Shown here one piece after another: positions 26,360 to 34,338 of a DNA stretch of 64,000 nt (the first letter of the stretch is position 1; the number at the start of each line of letters is the position of its first letter). The position numbers and the translations under genes were made by a program. Source of the DNA: Gramella sp. AN32 (lineage in GTDB: Bacteria; Bacteroidota; Bacteroidia; Flavobacteriales; Flavobacteriaceae); assembly GCF_023718305.1 (NCBI RefSeq), contig NZ_QEYO01000008.1, positions 62,001-126,000 of the forward strand, in the 5' to 3' direction. The notes under the pieces are model-generated. The model worked only from the letters and a program-made list of their open reading frames with translations. It was not told where the DNA came from and did not search any database.

Positions 26360-26382
26360 TTAATGAGACAGCTTCTTTTTTT
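26343..26382 (-). terminator. possible terminator of the btuB-MACPF-btuG operon, fused to the BtuG-like remnant
   Basis: On the minus strand AAGCTGTCTC (complement of 26365-26374) pairs with GAGGCAGCTT (complement of 26348-26357) around a 7-nt loop, with one U-G pair. An A-run precedes it but only UUUAU follows. The stem runs straight into the remnant reading frame, so the original U-tract may have been lost at the deletion junction. Confidence 0.5.
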
Positions 26383-26405
26383 TGAATAAACTATGTTTAG
26401 GTTTC

Positions 26406-27470
26406 TTAGTTGAAATAAAATCCATTAGGTGCTACTCCGGTCTTAAAACCAGCGATTAATTCGCCAGAAACAGAAAAAATAGAAACGGAACCTGCGGAAG
26501 CAAAATCCCCGCCATCGGCTGTATAAATGTATCCATCCTTTACCTCAAAACCGTACATTTTTCCGTATTCAGAACTACTTTCATAAGTAAAAAGCGGCTC
26601 GTTTGGAATTTCAAAAACCTGGCCTGGCATACTATATACAGATGTTCCTGAAGTAAAATAAATAATGTTATTTTCTATTTCAAGGTTGGATACACGACCA
26701 ATGTTTTCCGGTATTTCAATTAAAAATATGGCATCAGGATTATCTATATCAAACTTGTATAGATTTTGGCCTGATAAAGCTATTAACTCATCATTATAAA
26801 TTTCAAAAGAATTCAATCCTTCCGGTGTATCAGGAGTTATCTCAAATAGTTTGATACTTTCTACGAAAGTCTTTGCTGATGGATCAAACACTTCAATAGA
26901 ATTTCCAACTCCATAAGCGGCACCTTCAATATAAATCATGTCCTCATAAAGTTGTATTTCCGAGATTCTTGTTCCCGCTGTAATTTTATTTTCTACTTTG
27001 AAAGAATCGAGATCTATTATGGCAACATAGTCATCTTCATCAGTACTAAAATCAGCTACATTTGTTACATAAGCCTTCCCGTTCATCACCACACCGTAAA
27101 GTGGCACATTTAAATCGGAATCAATTTGATCTTTAAATTCAAGTGAATAACGATCTACTACCGTTATGAGATTAGAGCCACTAGAAATTATGTACGCATT
27201 CTCCTCATCAAAGAAAATAGACTGTATATAATTCCCAAGGTTCATACCTTCATTCACTTTCTCAAAAATTTCATTTTCTACGGAATTAAAATCCTGATTG
27301 ATAAAAGAAAGAGATCCTGCCGATTGAGAGCCTTCATTTAAAACGATAACACCATCTCTGTAATCACTTGCTGCTTCTTCTGGATTATCTATAATTTCCT
27401 CATCTTTAGAACAAGAGTTTAAAAAAGTAATAGTGATTAATGCAAAAATAAATAGTTTAAAAATTTTCAT
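26406..27470 (-). CDS. btuG: BtuG-like surface lipoprotein, YncE/DUF5074-type beta-propeller (cobalamin binding)
   Basis: A 354-residue lipoprotein. I chose the start at 27468-27470 (MKIFKLFIFALITITFLNSCSKDEE), which puts the lipobox at LNSC; the longer frame to 27506 would add 12 residues before the signal. Residues after the lipid Cys, SKDEE, resemble the flavobacterial surface-export signal (X-K-(D/E)2). The mature part shows repeated propeller blades (DGVIVLNEGSQSAGSLSFINQDF, AYIISSGSNLITVVDRYSLE, GKAYVTNVADFS ... GVAPNGFYFN). In Bacteroides, BtuG of this type caps BtuB and captures B12 with very high affinity. The operon with btuB under a cobalamin riboswitch supports the same role; the symbol is by analogy. 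Confidence 0.85.
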   Translation of the reverse strand: MKIFKLFIFALITITFLNSCSKDEEIIDNPEEAASDYRDGVIVLNEGSQSAGSLSFINQDFNSVENEIFEKVNEGMNLGNYIQSIFFDEENAYIISSGSNLITVVDRYSLEFKDQIDSDLNVPLYGVVMNGKAYVTNVADFSTDEDDYVAIIDLDSFKVENKITAGTRISEIQLYEDMIYIEGAAYGVGNSIEVFDPSAKTFVESIKLFEITPDTPEGLNSFEIYNDELIALSGQNLYKFDIDNPDAIFLIEIPENIGRVSNLEIENNIIYFTSGTSVYSMPGQVFEIPNEPLFTYESSSEYGKMYGFEVKDGYIYTADGGDFASAGSVSIFSVSGELIAGFKTGVAPNGFYFN

Positions 27471-27489
27471 ACTTTCAATTATTCTAAAA

Positions 27490-29109
27490 TTATAGTGCCA
27501 CAACATTGTAATCTTTTAATTCATTAAATGAAATACTTTTTACATTCATATTTTCAACCCATTCTGTCATCCCATATGTATTCAATATATAATCATCATG
27601 TACAGAAAATGCGAATTTTCTTTCTTCTGAAAATATATATAACATATTATTCGTATTATCATAATTTTTGGACATTTGACTTAAATCGACATCAGCTATC
27701 GATGTTTTATACCGATCACTTAAATTGAACCATGGATTATGATCATTACTAACAAAATGAATATAAACTAAATTAAGATCAAAAAATTGATATTTTAAGT
27801 CCGCTTCATTTGTGGCATAAGCAAACATTCCATCTCTATCACCGTAACTGAAAACTTGAGAATAATTAGATAGCCTAATTAAATCACCAAACCTGGTTTT
27901 AAGAACTAAGACAGCGGGGCCAGACACGTTGGTATGTCGGACCCATCTGGCCTCCAACCGCGGAGTTTGTAAATCCATCAACGGGAAATTCCCTTGTAAA
28001 TAATTATTCAAATTATGCGAAAAATTATCTTCTATAAGAAATTTTGAGATTGGAATTAAGCCACCATCATTTATATCCGATAAAACAGTCTTACTCCTAT
28101 CATTTAAAGAGGATGCCCACTGAGAAAGATCTACATTAACATCATCAATATTTTTTGGTATAGTGAACGAACTCGAACCATAATCTCCCCCAAAACTCCT
28201 TATAGACGTGTTGAATTCAGTAATATTATTTGATAAAGCTATTGAACTACCATTTTCATTACCTATTCCGAATTCTGCTGATGCTCCAATCTCTTCAAAG
28301 CTATAAGAAGCACTTATTGAGCTATCCATAGAACTTTCAATCGTTTCAACAGAGGAACTAGCATTATAGACTCCTGTAAATAAAGCTTCGGCTTTTCCTC
28401 CTGAGGTAAAATCCGTAATTACAAAAGTTCCATAATTACTAACAAATTCTTTGTTTGAGGTATTATAAATCTCATCCAAAAAAACTTCATTTAAATAATT
28501 TTCTTTGATTTTGTCAAGCGTATTACTACTAGTTAGCAACTCATATGAAGCATCTCGAATAAAAACATTTACTTCTCCAAAAACCCTTTTACTTTCATTT
28601 GTCACCTGTGAAGTAAATGCTGATTCATATTTATGTTTAGCTCCTAATTCAAATAGACCTAAATCTATTTCAAAACCTGCAGATATTTTATCCGTATGTC
28701 TAGTTTTTTCTTCATAACGATTAAAACTAGAAAAGGAATAGCTTTTCGCAACAGAATTTCTTATTTGCTTCGATAAGTAATAGTCTGGATAATCAGAAAT
28801 CAAATCTTCAATCTCAATTACAGGGAATTTTATACCATCTGGAGTTCCAATATCTCCTAGGCTTATATTGTATGATCTTCCTAAGTAATATCTTACATCA
28901 AGCAAATCAGAAGTAAATTCCGATTTAATATTATTTTCATTCCCTAAAAATTTAGACTTTGTAGAAAGAATAATTTTATTATTGGAACTTCTTTTTCTAA
29001 GAACAATGGTATCATTAATCAAAGTCTCAGATTCCTTAGTCCTTATTTCATCTTTGTTACATGAATAAAGAGTAATACAAATTAAAAAAATGGAGAATAA
29101 TTTTCTCAT
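27490..29109 (-). CDS. MACPF/perforin-family lipoprotein within the B12 uptake operon
   Basis: A 539-residue lipoprotein: signal MRKLFSIFLICITLYSC with lipid Cys17, followed by NKDE, a surface-export-like sequence. Residues 226-239 (YGTFVITDFTSGGK) match the MACPF signature Y-G-T-H-[FV]-(6x)-G-G, with Phe in place of the usual His. Before it lie segments that would form the first beta-strands and helices (SVAKSYSFSSFNRYEEKTRHTDKI, FGEVNVFIRD). The last 150 or so residues look like a separate beta-rich domain (RLEARWVRHTNVSGPAVLVLKTRFGD). MACPF proteins form pores in target membranes; in Bacteroides some are secreted toxins against relatives (BSAPs), while others have unknown roles. The gene starts 3 nt after btuB and ends inside the leader of btuG, so it must be read from the same riboswitch-controlled transcript. 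A role in corrinoid capture or release is inference. Confidence 0.8.
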   Translation of the reverse strand: MRKLFSIFLICITLYSCNKDEIRTKESETLINDTIVLRKRSSNNKIILSTKSKFLGNENNIKSEFTSDLLDVRYYLGRSYNISLGDIGTPDGIKFPVIEIEDLISDYPDYYLSKQIRNSVAKSYSFSSFNRYEEKTRHTDKISAGFEIDLGLFELGAKHKYESAFTSQVTNESKRVFGEVNVFIRDASYELLTSSNTLDKIKENYLNEVFLDEIYNTSNKEFVSNYGTFVITDFTSGGKAEALFTGVYNASSSVETIESSMDSSISASYSFEEIGASAEFGIGNENGSSIALSNNITEFNTSIRSFGGDYGSSSFTIPKNIDDVNVDLSQWASSLNDRSKTVLSDINDGGLIPISKFLIEDNFSHNLNNYLQGNFPLMDLQTPRLEARWVRHTNVSGPAVLVLKTRFGDLIRLSNYSQVFSYGDRDGMFAYATNEADLKYQFFDLNLVYIHFVSNDHNPWFNLSDRYKTSIADVDLSQMSKNYDNTNNMLYIFSEERKFAFSVHDDYILNTYGMTEWVENMNVKSISFNELKDYNVVAL

Positions 29110-29112
29110 GGA

Positions 29113-30945
29113 TTAAATATTAAAAATTAAAAAAATTGAATAATTGATTCCCGGCATCCACCGGTCTTCGACGTTTTGATATTCTGTATTAAATAAATTA
29201 TTTATCCTTGTTCCCAATTCCCAGTCCCAGCGTTTATCTATAGTATAAGCTAATCCAAAATTGGTTAGGATGTAACCCGAAAGTTGCTCGCTATAATCTG
29301 TCCTGGTATAAACAGATCCATTATAAAGTACTTGCAAAGAAGGCGTAAATTGACGGAATTGATAACTTAGATTCCCGGTCACTTTATGATAGGGTACATA
29401 AATTAACTGCTTATTGGTTTCAGGATTTTTAGAAATAGTATAGGCATAGCTTCCCCGTGCAGTTAAAATAGTCTCATTAGAAAAAGTTTTTCTCCAGTTA
29501 ATAAAAGATTCCAGTCCATAAATATTGACTTTATCCTCATTTTCAGGATGCCAAATTCCATCGCTTCCCGGCAACCAGCGAATCATATCTTTAATATCAT
29601 TATAGTAAAAAATGACTCCTGCTTCTACATTTTGAAAATTGAATTGATTTCCGAGTTCGGCCTGTAAAGATTTTTCTGGATGCAGTTCAGGATTCCCTGC
29701 AGAAGACCAGTACAAATCATTGTAAGTTGGTATTCTGAAATTCTTTGAAGCGTTCAATTTTAGGGTATAAAAGTCATTCAGCTTATAGTCTACCCCGAAT
29801 GAAAATAAAAGCGGACTCTCATAATTTGACGTAATTTCTTTCCTTAATCCTGCTTCATATTGTAAATCTTCATTTATATAGTGTTTTCCAAGAAGTGCTG
29901 CTGAAAAAATATTTCTATCATTATCATCAAAACTACTTCCTTCACCTTCGGTATAGGTATTTTGAAGAACGGCATTGAAGAGAATTTCCTCATTTAGTTT
30001 ATAATCAAGATCATACTTGGCGATAAAATTATTCGCGCTCCCGAAAGAAAAATTCTGAGAATCAATATTTGGATAATACTTATACTCCTCGCCAATGAAA
30101 GCCAGGCTTAGGGTTTGTTTAAAATCTATAAACCAACTATTCCACTCTAGTAAATTCCTAGTGGTAAGATCCTGATATTTAGTTCGGTTTTCTGAAGAAC
30201 GAATCAGGGAGAAGTGGCGCTCTCCATCGTATATCTCGCTAATGATCTTAAGGATATTCTTTGAATTAAACCGGTATCCCAGAGCAATATTTACAACATT
30301 ATTAAAATATTCGCCATTTAAGTTTTCAGTTCCATTTGGAAAATCATAATCATTGTCACTACTATTCCTGGATAAAGCTAAATTTAAACTCCACTTACTT
30401 TTCGATAATTTGAAGTTATACCGGGTGTCTATGGTATTGAAGCTTCCGTATTGTAAGAGCAGATTATGCTCCTTCTTATTTTTGAAGGAGATGGAATTGT
30501 TCAAATGCACACTCCCACCTATCGCGCCTGTACCATATACAACACTTCCGCCACCACCCCTAATTGAAATTTCGTTGTACCCGGTTGTATTAATAGTATT
30601 AAAATCTACCTGCCCATTCAATTGCGAATTAATATTAATCCCATTCCAGATCACTGCAGTTTGCGAAGCGGTAGTTCCACGAAAGGAAGGAGACGAAACC
30701 ATTCCGCGCCCATTTTCCTTGAAATATATAGGCGTATTGAAATTTAATACATCTGTTAACTGCTGCTTATTTTTTTGCAGCAATGAATCTGAAAGCTCCG
30801 TAATATGCTGGCCTGTAGAGAATTTCTTGAGCTTTACATCGCTCAATCGAACCTCATCCAGCCAGTTAATAGAATCGTTCTGTGCCGTTACATTGAAGCA
30901 ACCACAAATAAATAAAGCGAATAAAAGGTATATGTTTCTGTTCAT
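29113..30945 (-). CDS. btuB: TonB-dependent outer-membrane receptor, BtuB type (cobalamin)
   Basis: A 610-residue TonB-dependent receptor with a signal peptide (about 1-21, NVTAQ). The plug domain (about 35-150) includes LQKNKQQLTDVLNFNTPIYF, PSFRGTTASQTAVIWNGI and IRGGGGSVVYGTGAIGGSVHL. About 22 barrel strands follow, with the TonB-receptor C-terminal pattern INNLFNTEYQNVEDRWMPGINYSIFLIF. The length matches E. coli BtuB (614), shorter than SusC-like receptors. An upstream cobalamin riboswitch and the neighbouring btuF-btuC-btuD fix the substrate as a corrinoid. It is the first gene of the btuB-MACPF-btuG operon. Confidence 0.94.
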   Translation of the reverse strand: MNRNIYLLFALFICGCFNVTAQNDSINWLDEVRLSDVKLKKFSTGQHITELSDSLLQKNKQQLTDVLNFNTPIYFKENGRGMVSSPSFRGTTASQTAVIWNGININSQLNGQVDFNTINTTGYNEISIRGGGGSVVYGTGAIGGSVHLNNSISFKNKKEHNLLLQYGSFNTIDTRYNFKLSKSKWSLNLALSRNSSDNDYDFPNGTENLNGEYFNNVVNIALGYRFNSKNILKIISEIYDGERHFSLIRSSENRTKYQDLTTRNLLEWNSWFIDFKQTLSLAFIGEEYKYYPNIDSQNFSFGSANNFIAKYDLDYKLNEEILFNAVLQNTYTEGEGSSFDDNDRNIFSAALLGKHYINEDLQYEAGLRKEITSNYESPLLFSFGVDYKLNDFYTLKLNASKNFRIPTYNDLYWSSAGNPELHPEKSLQAELGNQFNFQNVEAGVIFYYNDIKDMIRWLPGSDGIWHPENEDKVNIYGLESFINWRKTFSNETILTARGSYAYTISKNPETNKQLIYVPYHKVTGNLSYQFRQFTPSLQVLYNGSVYTRTDYSEQLSGYILTNFGLAYTIDKRWDWELGTRINNLFNTEYQNVEDRWMPGINYSIFLIFNI

Positions 30946-30992
30946 AATCTGCCGACCTTTATCCCGAAAGTCACTCGATACTGGTTGAAATT

Positions 30993-31240
30993 CAGGCAGG
31001 TCTCCTGGCTAGCGTGCTGCAATATACCTTCCCGCCGAAATTGGCAGTGGTTGAAGAATTATTGCGGCCTTCCTTACGGAATAAGCTTACAGTTGCGGGA
31101 ACAGCTCAGGTTTATTGAAGTTAGAAGTACGAGGTTAGAAGTATGAAGTAGTCCTAACTTCTAATTTCACATTTCACATTTCTAACTTCCCCTGATTCCC
31201 TTTTAATCCACGTATTTTTTTACGTTGAACCAAAACTTCG
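30993..31240 (-). promoter_or_regulatory. cobalamin riboswitch with an inserted heptamer array
   Basis: Read on the minus strand, the class I/II B12 features appear in order: TTGGTTCAACG near 31236, ATTAAAAGGGAA with CAGG (complement of 31191-31200), CCTGAGCTGTTCCCGCAACTG (complement of 31090-31110), GGAAGGCC and GCCACTG-like CACTGCC, then the B12 box AGCCAGGAGACCTGCC (complement of 30995-31010). It ends about 50 nt before the btuB start. The loop between GGGAATCAGG and CCTGAGCTGTTCCC is normally about 10 nt, but here it holds 80 nt. The expression platform between the B12 box and btuB has no clear terminator, so control of translation start is more likely. Confidence 0.93.
31117..31186. repeat. 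ten heptamer units arranged as an inverted repeat, inside the cobalamin riboswitch
   Basis: Exact 7-bp units: GAAGTTA, GAAGTAC, GAGGTTA, GAAGTAT, GAAGTAG (31117-31151), then TCCTAAC, TTCTAAT, TTCACAT, TTCACAT, TTCTAAC (31152-31186). The second half is the reverse complement type of the first. In RNA the outer 10 bases pair with one another (GAAGTTAGAA with TTCTAACTTC), and an inner 8-bp helix forms between TTAGAAGT and ACTTCTAA. Confidence 0.88.
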
Positions 31241-31293
31241 ATGCGAAAATAAACAAATATGTTTATGGTTCATAACAAAAAACTAATTAATCT

Positions 31294-31301
31294 TACTTTT
31301 G
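31294..31301 (+). promoter_or_regulatory. putative -7 promoter element of btuF-btuC-btuD
   Basis: TACTTTTG fits TAnnTTTG exactly. It overlaps the TTG at 31299 that opens the longest btuF frame, which would favour the next TTG at 31317 as the real start if this promoter is used. Confidence 0.45.
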
Positions 31302-32453
31302 AAAAAAATTAAAATTTTGAAATATTTCAAAGTTGTGGTTATCTCTCTATTTTTCATTTCCTGCGGAAATTCTGATAAAAAAGCTGATGCCCCCAAACCA
31401 ACCAAGTTCTCCAATAGTATTGAAGATGCCAGCGGATTCACCATTGAACATGCTGAAAATTATACCCTCATCGAAGTGAAAGACCCCTGGCCAAATGCCG
31501 TGGAATCGTTTAGGTACGTGGTACATTCGGGTGAAAATAAATTACCTGAAGATTTAAAATTCGATCAGGAAATTAAGCTTCCTATCAAAAAAATTATTGT
31601 TACCAGTACTACCCATATTCCGCCACTTGAGGCTTTAAATGAAGAAGATAAACTAATTGGTTTCCCGGGTTTGCACTATATTTCTTCAGAAAAAACCCGT
31701 GAGTTGATAGATGCTGGAAAGATTTCAGAAATTGGGCAAAACGAAAATTTAAATACGGAAACCCTACTCAACCTGGAACCGAATGTTGTGGTTGGCTTTG
31801 GGATCAATGCGGCAAATAAAAGTCTTAATAACATTGAAAAAATGGGGATTCCGGTGATTTATAATGGTGACTGGACCGAGAAAACACCTTTGGGCAAAGC
31901 AGAATGGATCAAATTTTTTGGCACGCTCTTCGGAAAAGAAAAAAAGGCAGATAGTATATATTCAGAAATTAAATCGGAGTATCTAAAAGCAAAAGAACTG
32001 GCTAAAACTTCAGAAAAAATCCCCGATGTTATTGGTGGTTCCATGTTTAAGGACGTTTGGTATATGCCTTATGGCAATTCCTGGATCGCTCAATTTATAA
32101 AGGATGCCCATGCTAATTATCTCTATGCTCAAACTGAAGGCGACGGTAGCATGTCCTTATCATTTGAAAGTGTATTAGAAAAAGCAGGAGAAGCCGACTT
32201 TTGGATGAGTGCCGGGCAATTTACATCGTATAATGAATTACTAAACGAATCTGATCATTATAATCGCTTCTCAGCCGTAAAAGAAAAGAAGGTTTATAGC
32301 GTAAGCCTTTCTAAAGGTGAAACCGGTGGCGTCATTTTTTATGAGTTAGGACCACAAAGGCCGGATATTGTTTTAAAAGATCTAATTTCAATCTTTCATC
32401 CGGAATTGCTTCAGGATCACGAACGCGTATTTTTCAAACCTTTAAATGATTGA
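31299..32453 (+). CDS. btuF: cobalamin ABC transporter substrate-binding lipoprotein (BtuF type)
   Basis: A 384-residue (or 378 with the TTG at 31317) periplasmic lipoprotein. The lipobox ISCG gives the lipid Cys, followed by GNSDKK, without the surface-export pattern seen in its BtuG and MACPF neighbours. The type III binding-protein fold shows two lobes: KKIIVTSTTHIPPLEALNEEDKLIGFPG and LLNLEPNVVVGFGINAANKSLNNIEKMGIPVIYNGDW, then a long linking helix and a C lobe ending near residue 370. It hands corrinoid from the periplasm to BtuC-BtuD. Both candidate starts are TTG. It overlaps btuC by 8 nt. Confidence 0.9.
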   Translation: MKKIKILKYFKVVVISLFFISCGNSDKKADAPKPTKFSNSIEDASGFTIEHAENYTLIEVKDPWPNAVESFRYVVHSGENKLPEDLKFDQEIKLPIKKIIVTSTTHIPPLEALNEEDKLIGFPGLHYISSEKTRELIDAGKISEIGQNENLNTETLLNLEPNVVVGFGINAANKSLNNIEKMGIPVIYNGDWTEKTPLGKAEWIKFFGTLFGKEKKADSIYSEIKSEYLKAKELAKTSEKIPDVIGGSMFKDVWYMPYGNSWIAQFIKDAHANYLYAQTEGDGSMSLSFESVLEKAGEADFWMSAGQFTSYNELLNESDHYNRFSAVKEKKVYSVSLSKGETGGVIFYELGPQRPDIVLKDLISIFHPELLQDHERVFFKPLND

Positions 32454-33477
32454 TTCCAAACGAAATAAAATAATTTTTATAGTTCTTGGGATAGTCCTGC
32501 TCTTTTCAGTTTTCCTGAATATTAGCCTGGGTTCGGTGACTATTCCCTTAAAAGATATTTTAAATGCGTTTACCGGTGGCGAAGTTGAAAAAGAATCCTG
32601 GCGTTATATAATCTTAAATTATCGTTCCCCTAAAGTAATTACCGCTGTTTTGGCTGGATCCGGACTTGCCGTAAGTGGACTCCTTATGCAAACTCTTTTC
32701 AAAAACCCATTGGCCGGACCTTACGTCTTGGGATTAAGTAGCGGTGCAAGTTTAGGAGTTGCCTTCTTGATTATGGGCGCCTCGGTCTTTGGTGGATTAT
32801 TCGGAATACTACTACTTTCAAAATGGAGTTTAGTCATCGCTTCCAGTTTGGGAAGTTTGCTCGTTTTATTAGCAGTTGTTATCACTTCGGTGAAATTGAG
32901 GGATACCATGGCTATTCTAATCATAGGTTTAATGTTTGCCAATCTAACCGCAGCCGTAGTAAGTGTGTTAGCCTATTTTAGTCCCGCTTCACAACTGCAG
33001 CAATATATCTTCTGGTCTTTTGGAAGCCTGGGGAACCTAAGCTGGAACGAAGTTTTGATTTTAGGGATATTCTGGTTTCTGGGTATTATGCTGAGTATTT
33101 ACAGTATTAAAAATCTAAACTCACTTTTATTAGGCGAACAATACGCGAAAAGTCTGGGTACAAAAATTGGCAGGAGTAGGTTTATAATTATAGTGGCAAC
33201 CAGCCTGCTGGCAGGAAGTATTACGGCATTTTCAGGTCCTATAGCCTTTGTGGGGCTGGCAGTTCCACATTTGATACGACAGGTAATTCCCGGCGCGAAC
33301 CATTTAATTTTAATCCCTGCGGTAATTTTTGGAGGTGCGATTTTAATGGTGTTTTGTGATATTGTTGCCCAGCTTCCGGGGATAGAATATAGTTTGCCTA
33401 TCAATGCGATTACCTCGTTAATTGGCGCTCCAGTTGTAATTTGGATTCTGGTTAGAAAAAGAAAATTTAATTTTTAA
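32446..33477 (+). CDS. btuC: cobalamin ABC transporter permease (FecCD family)
   Basis: A 343-residue inner-membrane protein of about ten helices. The family segments are PKVITAVLAGSGLAVSGLLMQTLFKNPLAGPYVLG (about 62-97), ITAFSGPIAFVGLAVPHLIRQV (about 259-280) and SLPINAITSLIGAPVVIWIL near the end. The sequence alone cannot separate iron-siderophore from B12 permeases; the adjacent cobalamin riboswitch and btuB favour B12. It overlaps btuF by 8 nt and is followed directly by btuD. Confidence 0.92.
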   Translation: MIDSKRNKIIFIVLGIVLLFSVFLNISLGSVTIPLKDILNAFTGGEVEKESWRYIILNYRSPKVITAVLAGSGLAVSGLLMQTLFKNPLAGPYVLGLSSGASLGVAFLIMGASVFGGLFGILLLSKWSLVIASSLGSLLVLLAVVITSVKLRDTMAILIIGLMFANLTAAVVSVLAYFSPASQLQQYIFWSFGSLGNLSWNEVLILGIFWFLGIMLSIYSIKNLNSLLLGEQYAKSLGTKIGRSRFIIIVATSLLAGSITAFSGPIAFVGLAVPHLIRQVIPGANHLILIPAVIFGGAILMVFCDIVAQLPGIEYSLPINAITSLIGAPVVIWILVRKRKFNF

Positions 33478-34272
33478 TTGAGAAAGACCGAACAACATAT
33501 CATTTTAAGAACTGAAAATCTCTCTATTGGATACAAGCATAAAAAAGAGATTACAGTTATTGCCCGGGATATCAATCTAAAGCTTCCCGAAGGGAATTTA
33601 ATTGCCGTAATTGGAGTAAATGGATCAGGGAAAACTACTTTAATTAAAACCTTAACTAATAACCTTCAAAAAATTGAAGGTAAGGTTTTTATAAAAAATA
33701 TAGATCTTGATGAATTAGATAATTTATCCACTTCCAAAATGATCAGTTTGGTTCTTACCAACCAGTTAATTTCGAAGAATTTAACCGCCTTTGAATTGAT
33801 CGCTTTAGGCAGGCAGCCTTATACTAACTGGCTGGGAACTTTAACAAAAGAAGATCTTTACAAAATAAACGAAGCACTTGAACTTGTAGAAATTTCAGCA
33901 TTAAGAGACAGGAAATGTCATGAGATAAGCGATGGCCAGTTTCAAAAAGTTTTGATCGCCAGAGCCCTGGCTCAGGATACGCCGCTGCTTATACTGGATG
34001 AACCCACCAACCATTTAGATCTATATCATAAAGTATCTATTTTAAAACTTCTGAAAAAGTTATGCGTGGAAACTCATAAAACAATCCTTTTTGCCTCGCA
34101 TGAATTGAATTTAGCTTTGCAATTATGCGATCAACTCATCATTATTAAAGACAAAAAGCTTATTTCAGGTTCACCTGAAGAATTGATAAATGGCAATGAA
34201 CTCACTTCCTTATTTAATGATGATCTGGTCTATTTTAATGAATCTTCGAAAAGTTTTCAAATAAAACAATAG
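33478..34272 (+). CDS. btuD: cobalamin ABC transporter ATP-binding protein
   Basis: A 264-residue ATPase. Walker A is GVNGSGKTTLIK (about 46-57), the Q-loop is near VLTNQ, and the ABC signature is EISDGQFQKVLIARALA, with SDGQ in place of SGGQ. Walker B is LLILDEPTNHLD and the switch histidine is in FASHELNLA. The TTG start directly abuts the btuC stop (TAA TTG), and no ATG or GTG lies ahead of the conserved strand LSIGY. It is the last gene of the btuFCD operon; no terminator is seen after it. Confidence 0.92.
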   Translation: MRKTEQHIILRTENLSIGYKHKKEITVIARDINLKLPEGNLIAVIGVNGSGKTTLIKTLTNNLQKIEGKVFIKNIDLDELDNLSTSKMISLVLTNQLISKNLTAFELIALGRQPYTNWLGTLTKEDLYKINEALELVEISALRDRKCHEISDGQFQKVLIARALAQDTPLLILDEPTNHLDLYHKVSILKLLKKLCVETHKTILFASHELNLALQLCDQLIIIKDKKLISGSPEELINGNELTSLFNDDLVYFNESSKSFQIKQ

Positions 34273-34313
34273 ATATAATCGTGCTGTCCCTGAATCTAAA
34301 ATTCTTAAATAAG

Positions 34314-34321
34314 TATCTTTG
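34314..34321 (+). promoter_or_regulatory. putative -7 promoter element of rmuC
   Basis: TATCTTTG fits TAnnTTTG exactly, 17 nt before the rmuC start. Confidence 0.5.
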
Positions 34322-34338
34322 AAACAAGAGATCATTTC

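Noticed and set aside
30353..30988. A 211-codon open frame on the plus strand opposite btuB
   Set aside because: It lies wholly antisense to the convincing btuB reading frame and its upstream region, has no family resemblance, and is rich in residues expected from an antisense shadow.
32446..34272. btuC-btuD considered as an iron-siderophore transporter
   Set aside because: FecCD permeases of both classes look alike, but the adjacent cobalamin riboswitch, the BtuB-length receptor and the BtuG-like protein favour B12. The transporter operon itself has no riboswitch, so some doubt remains.
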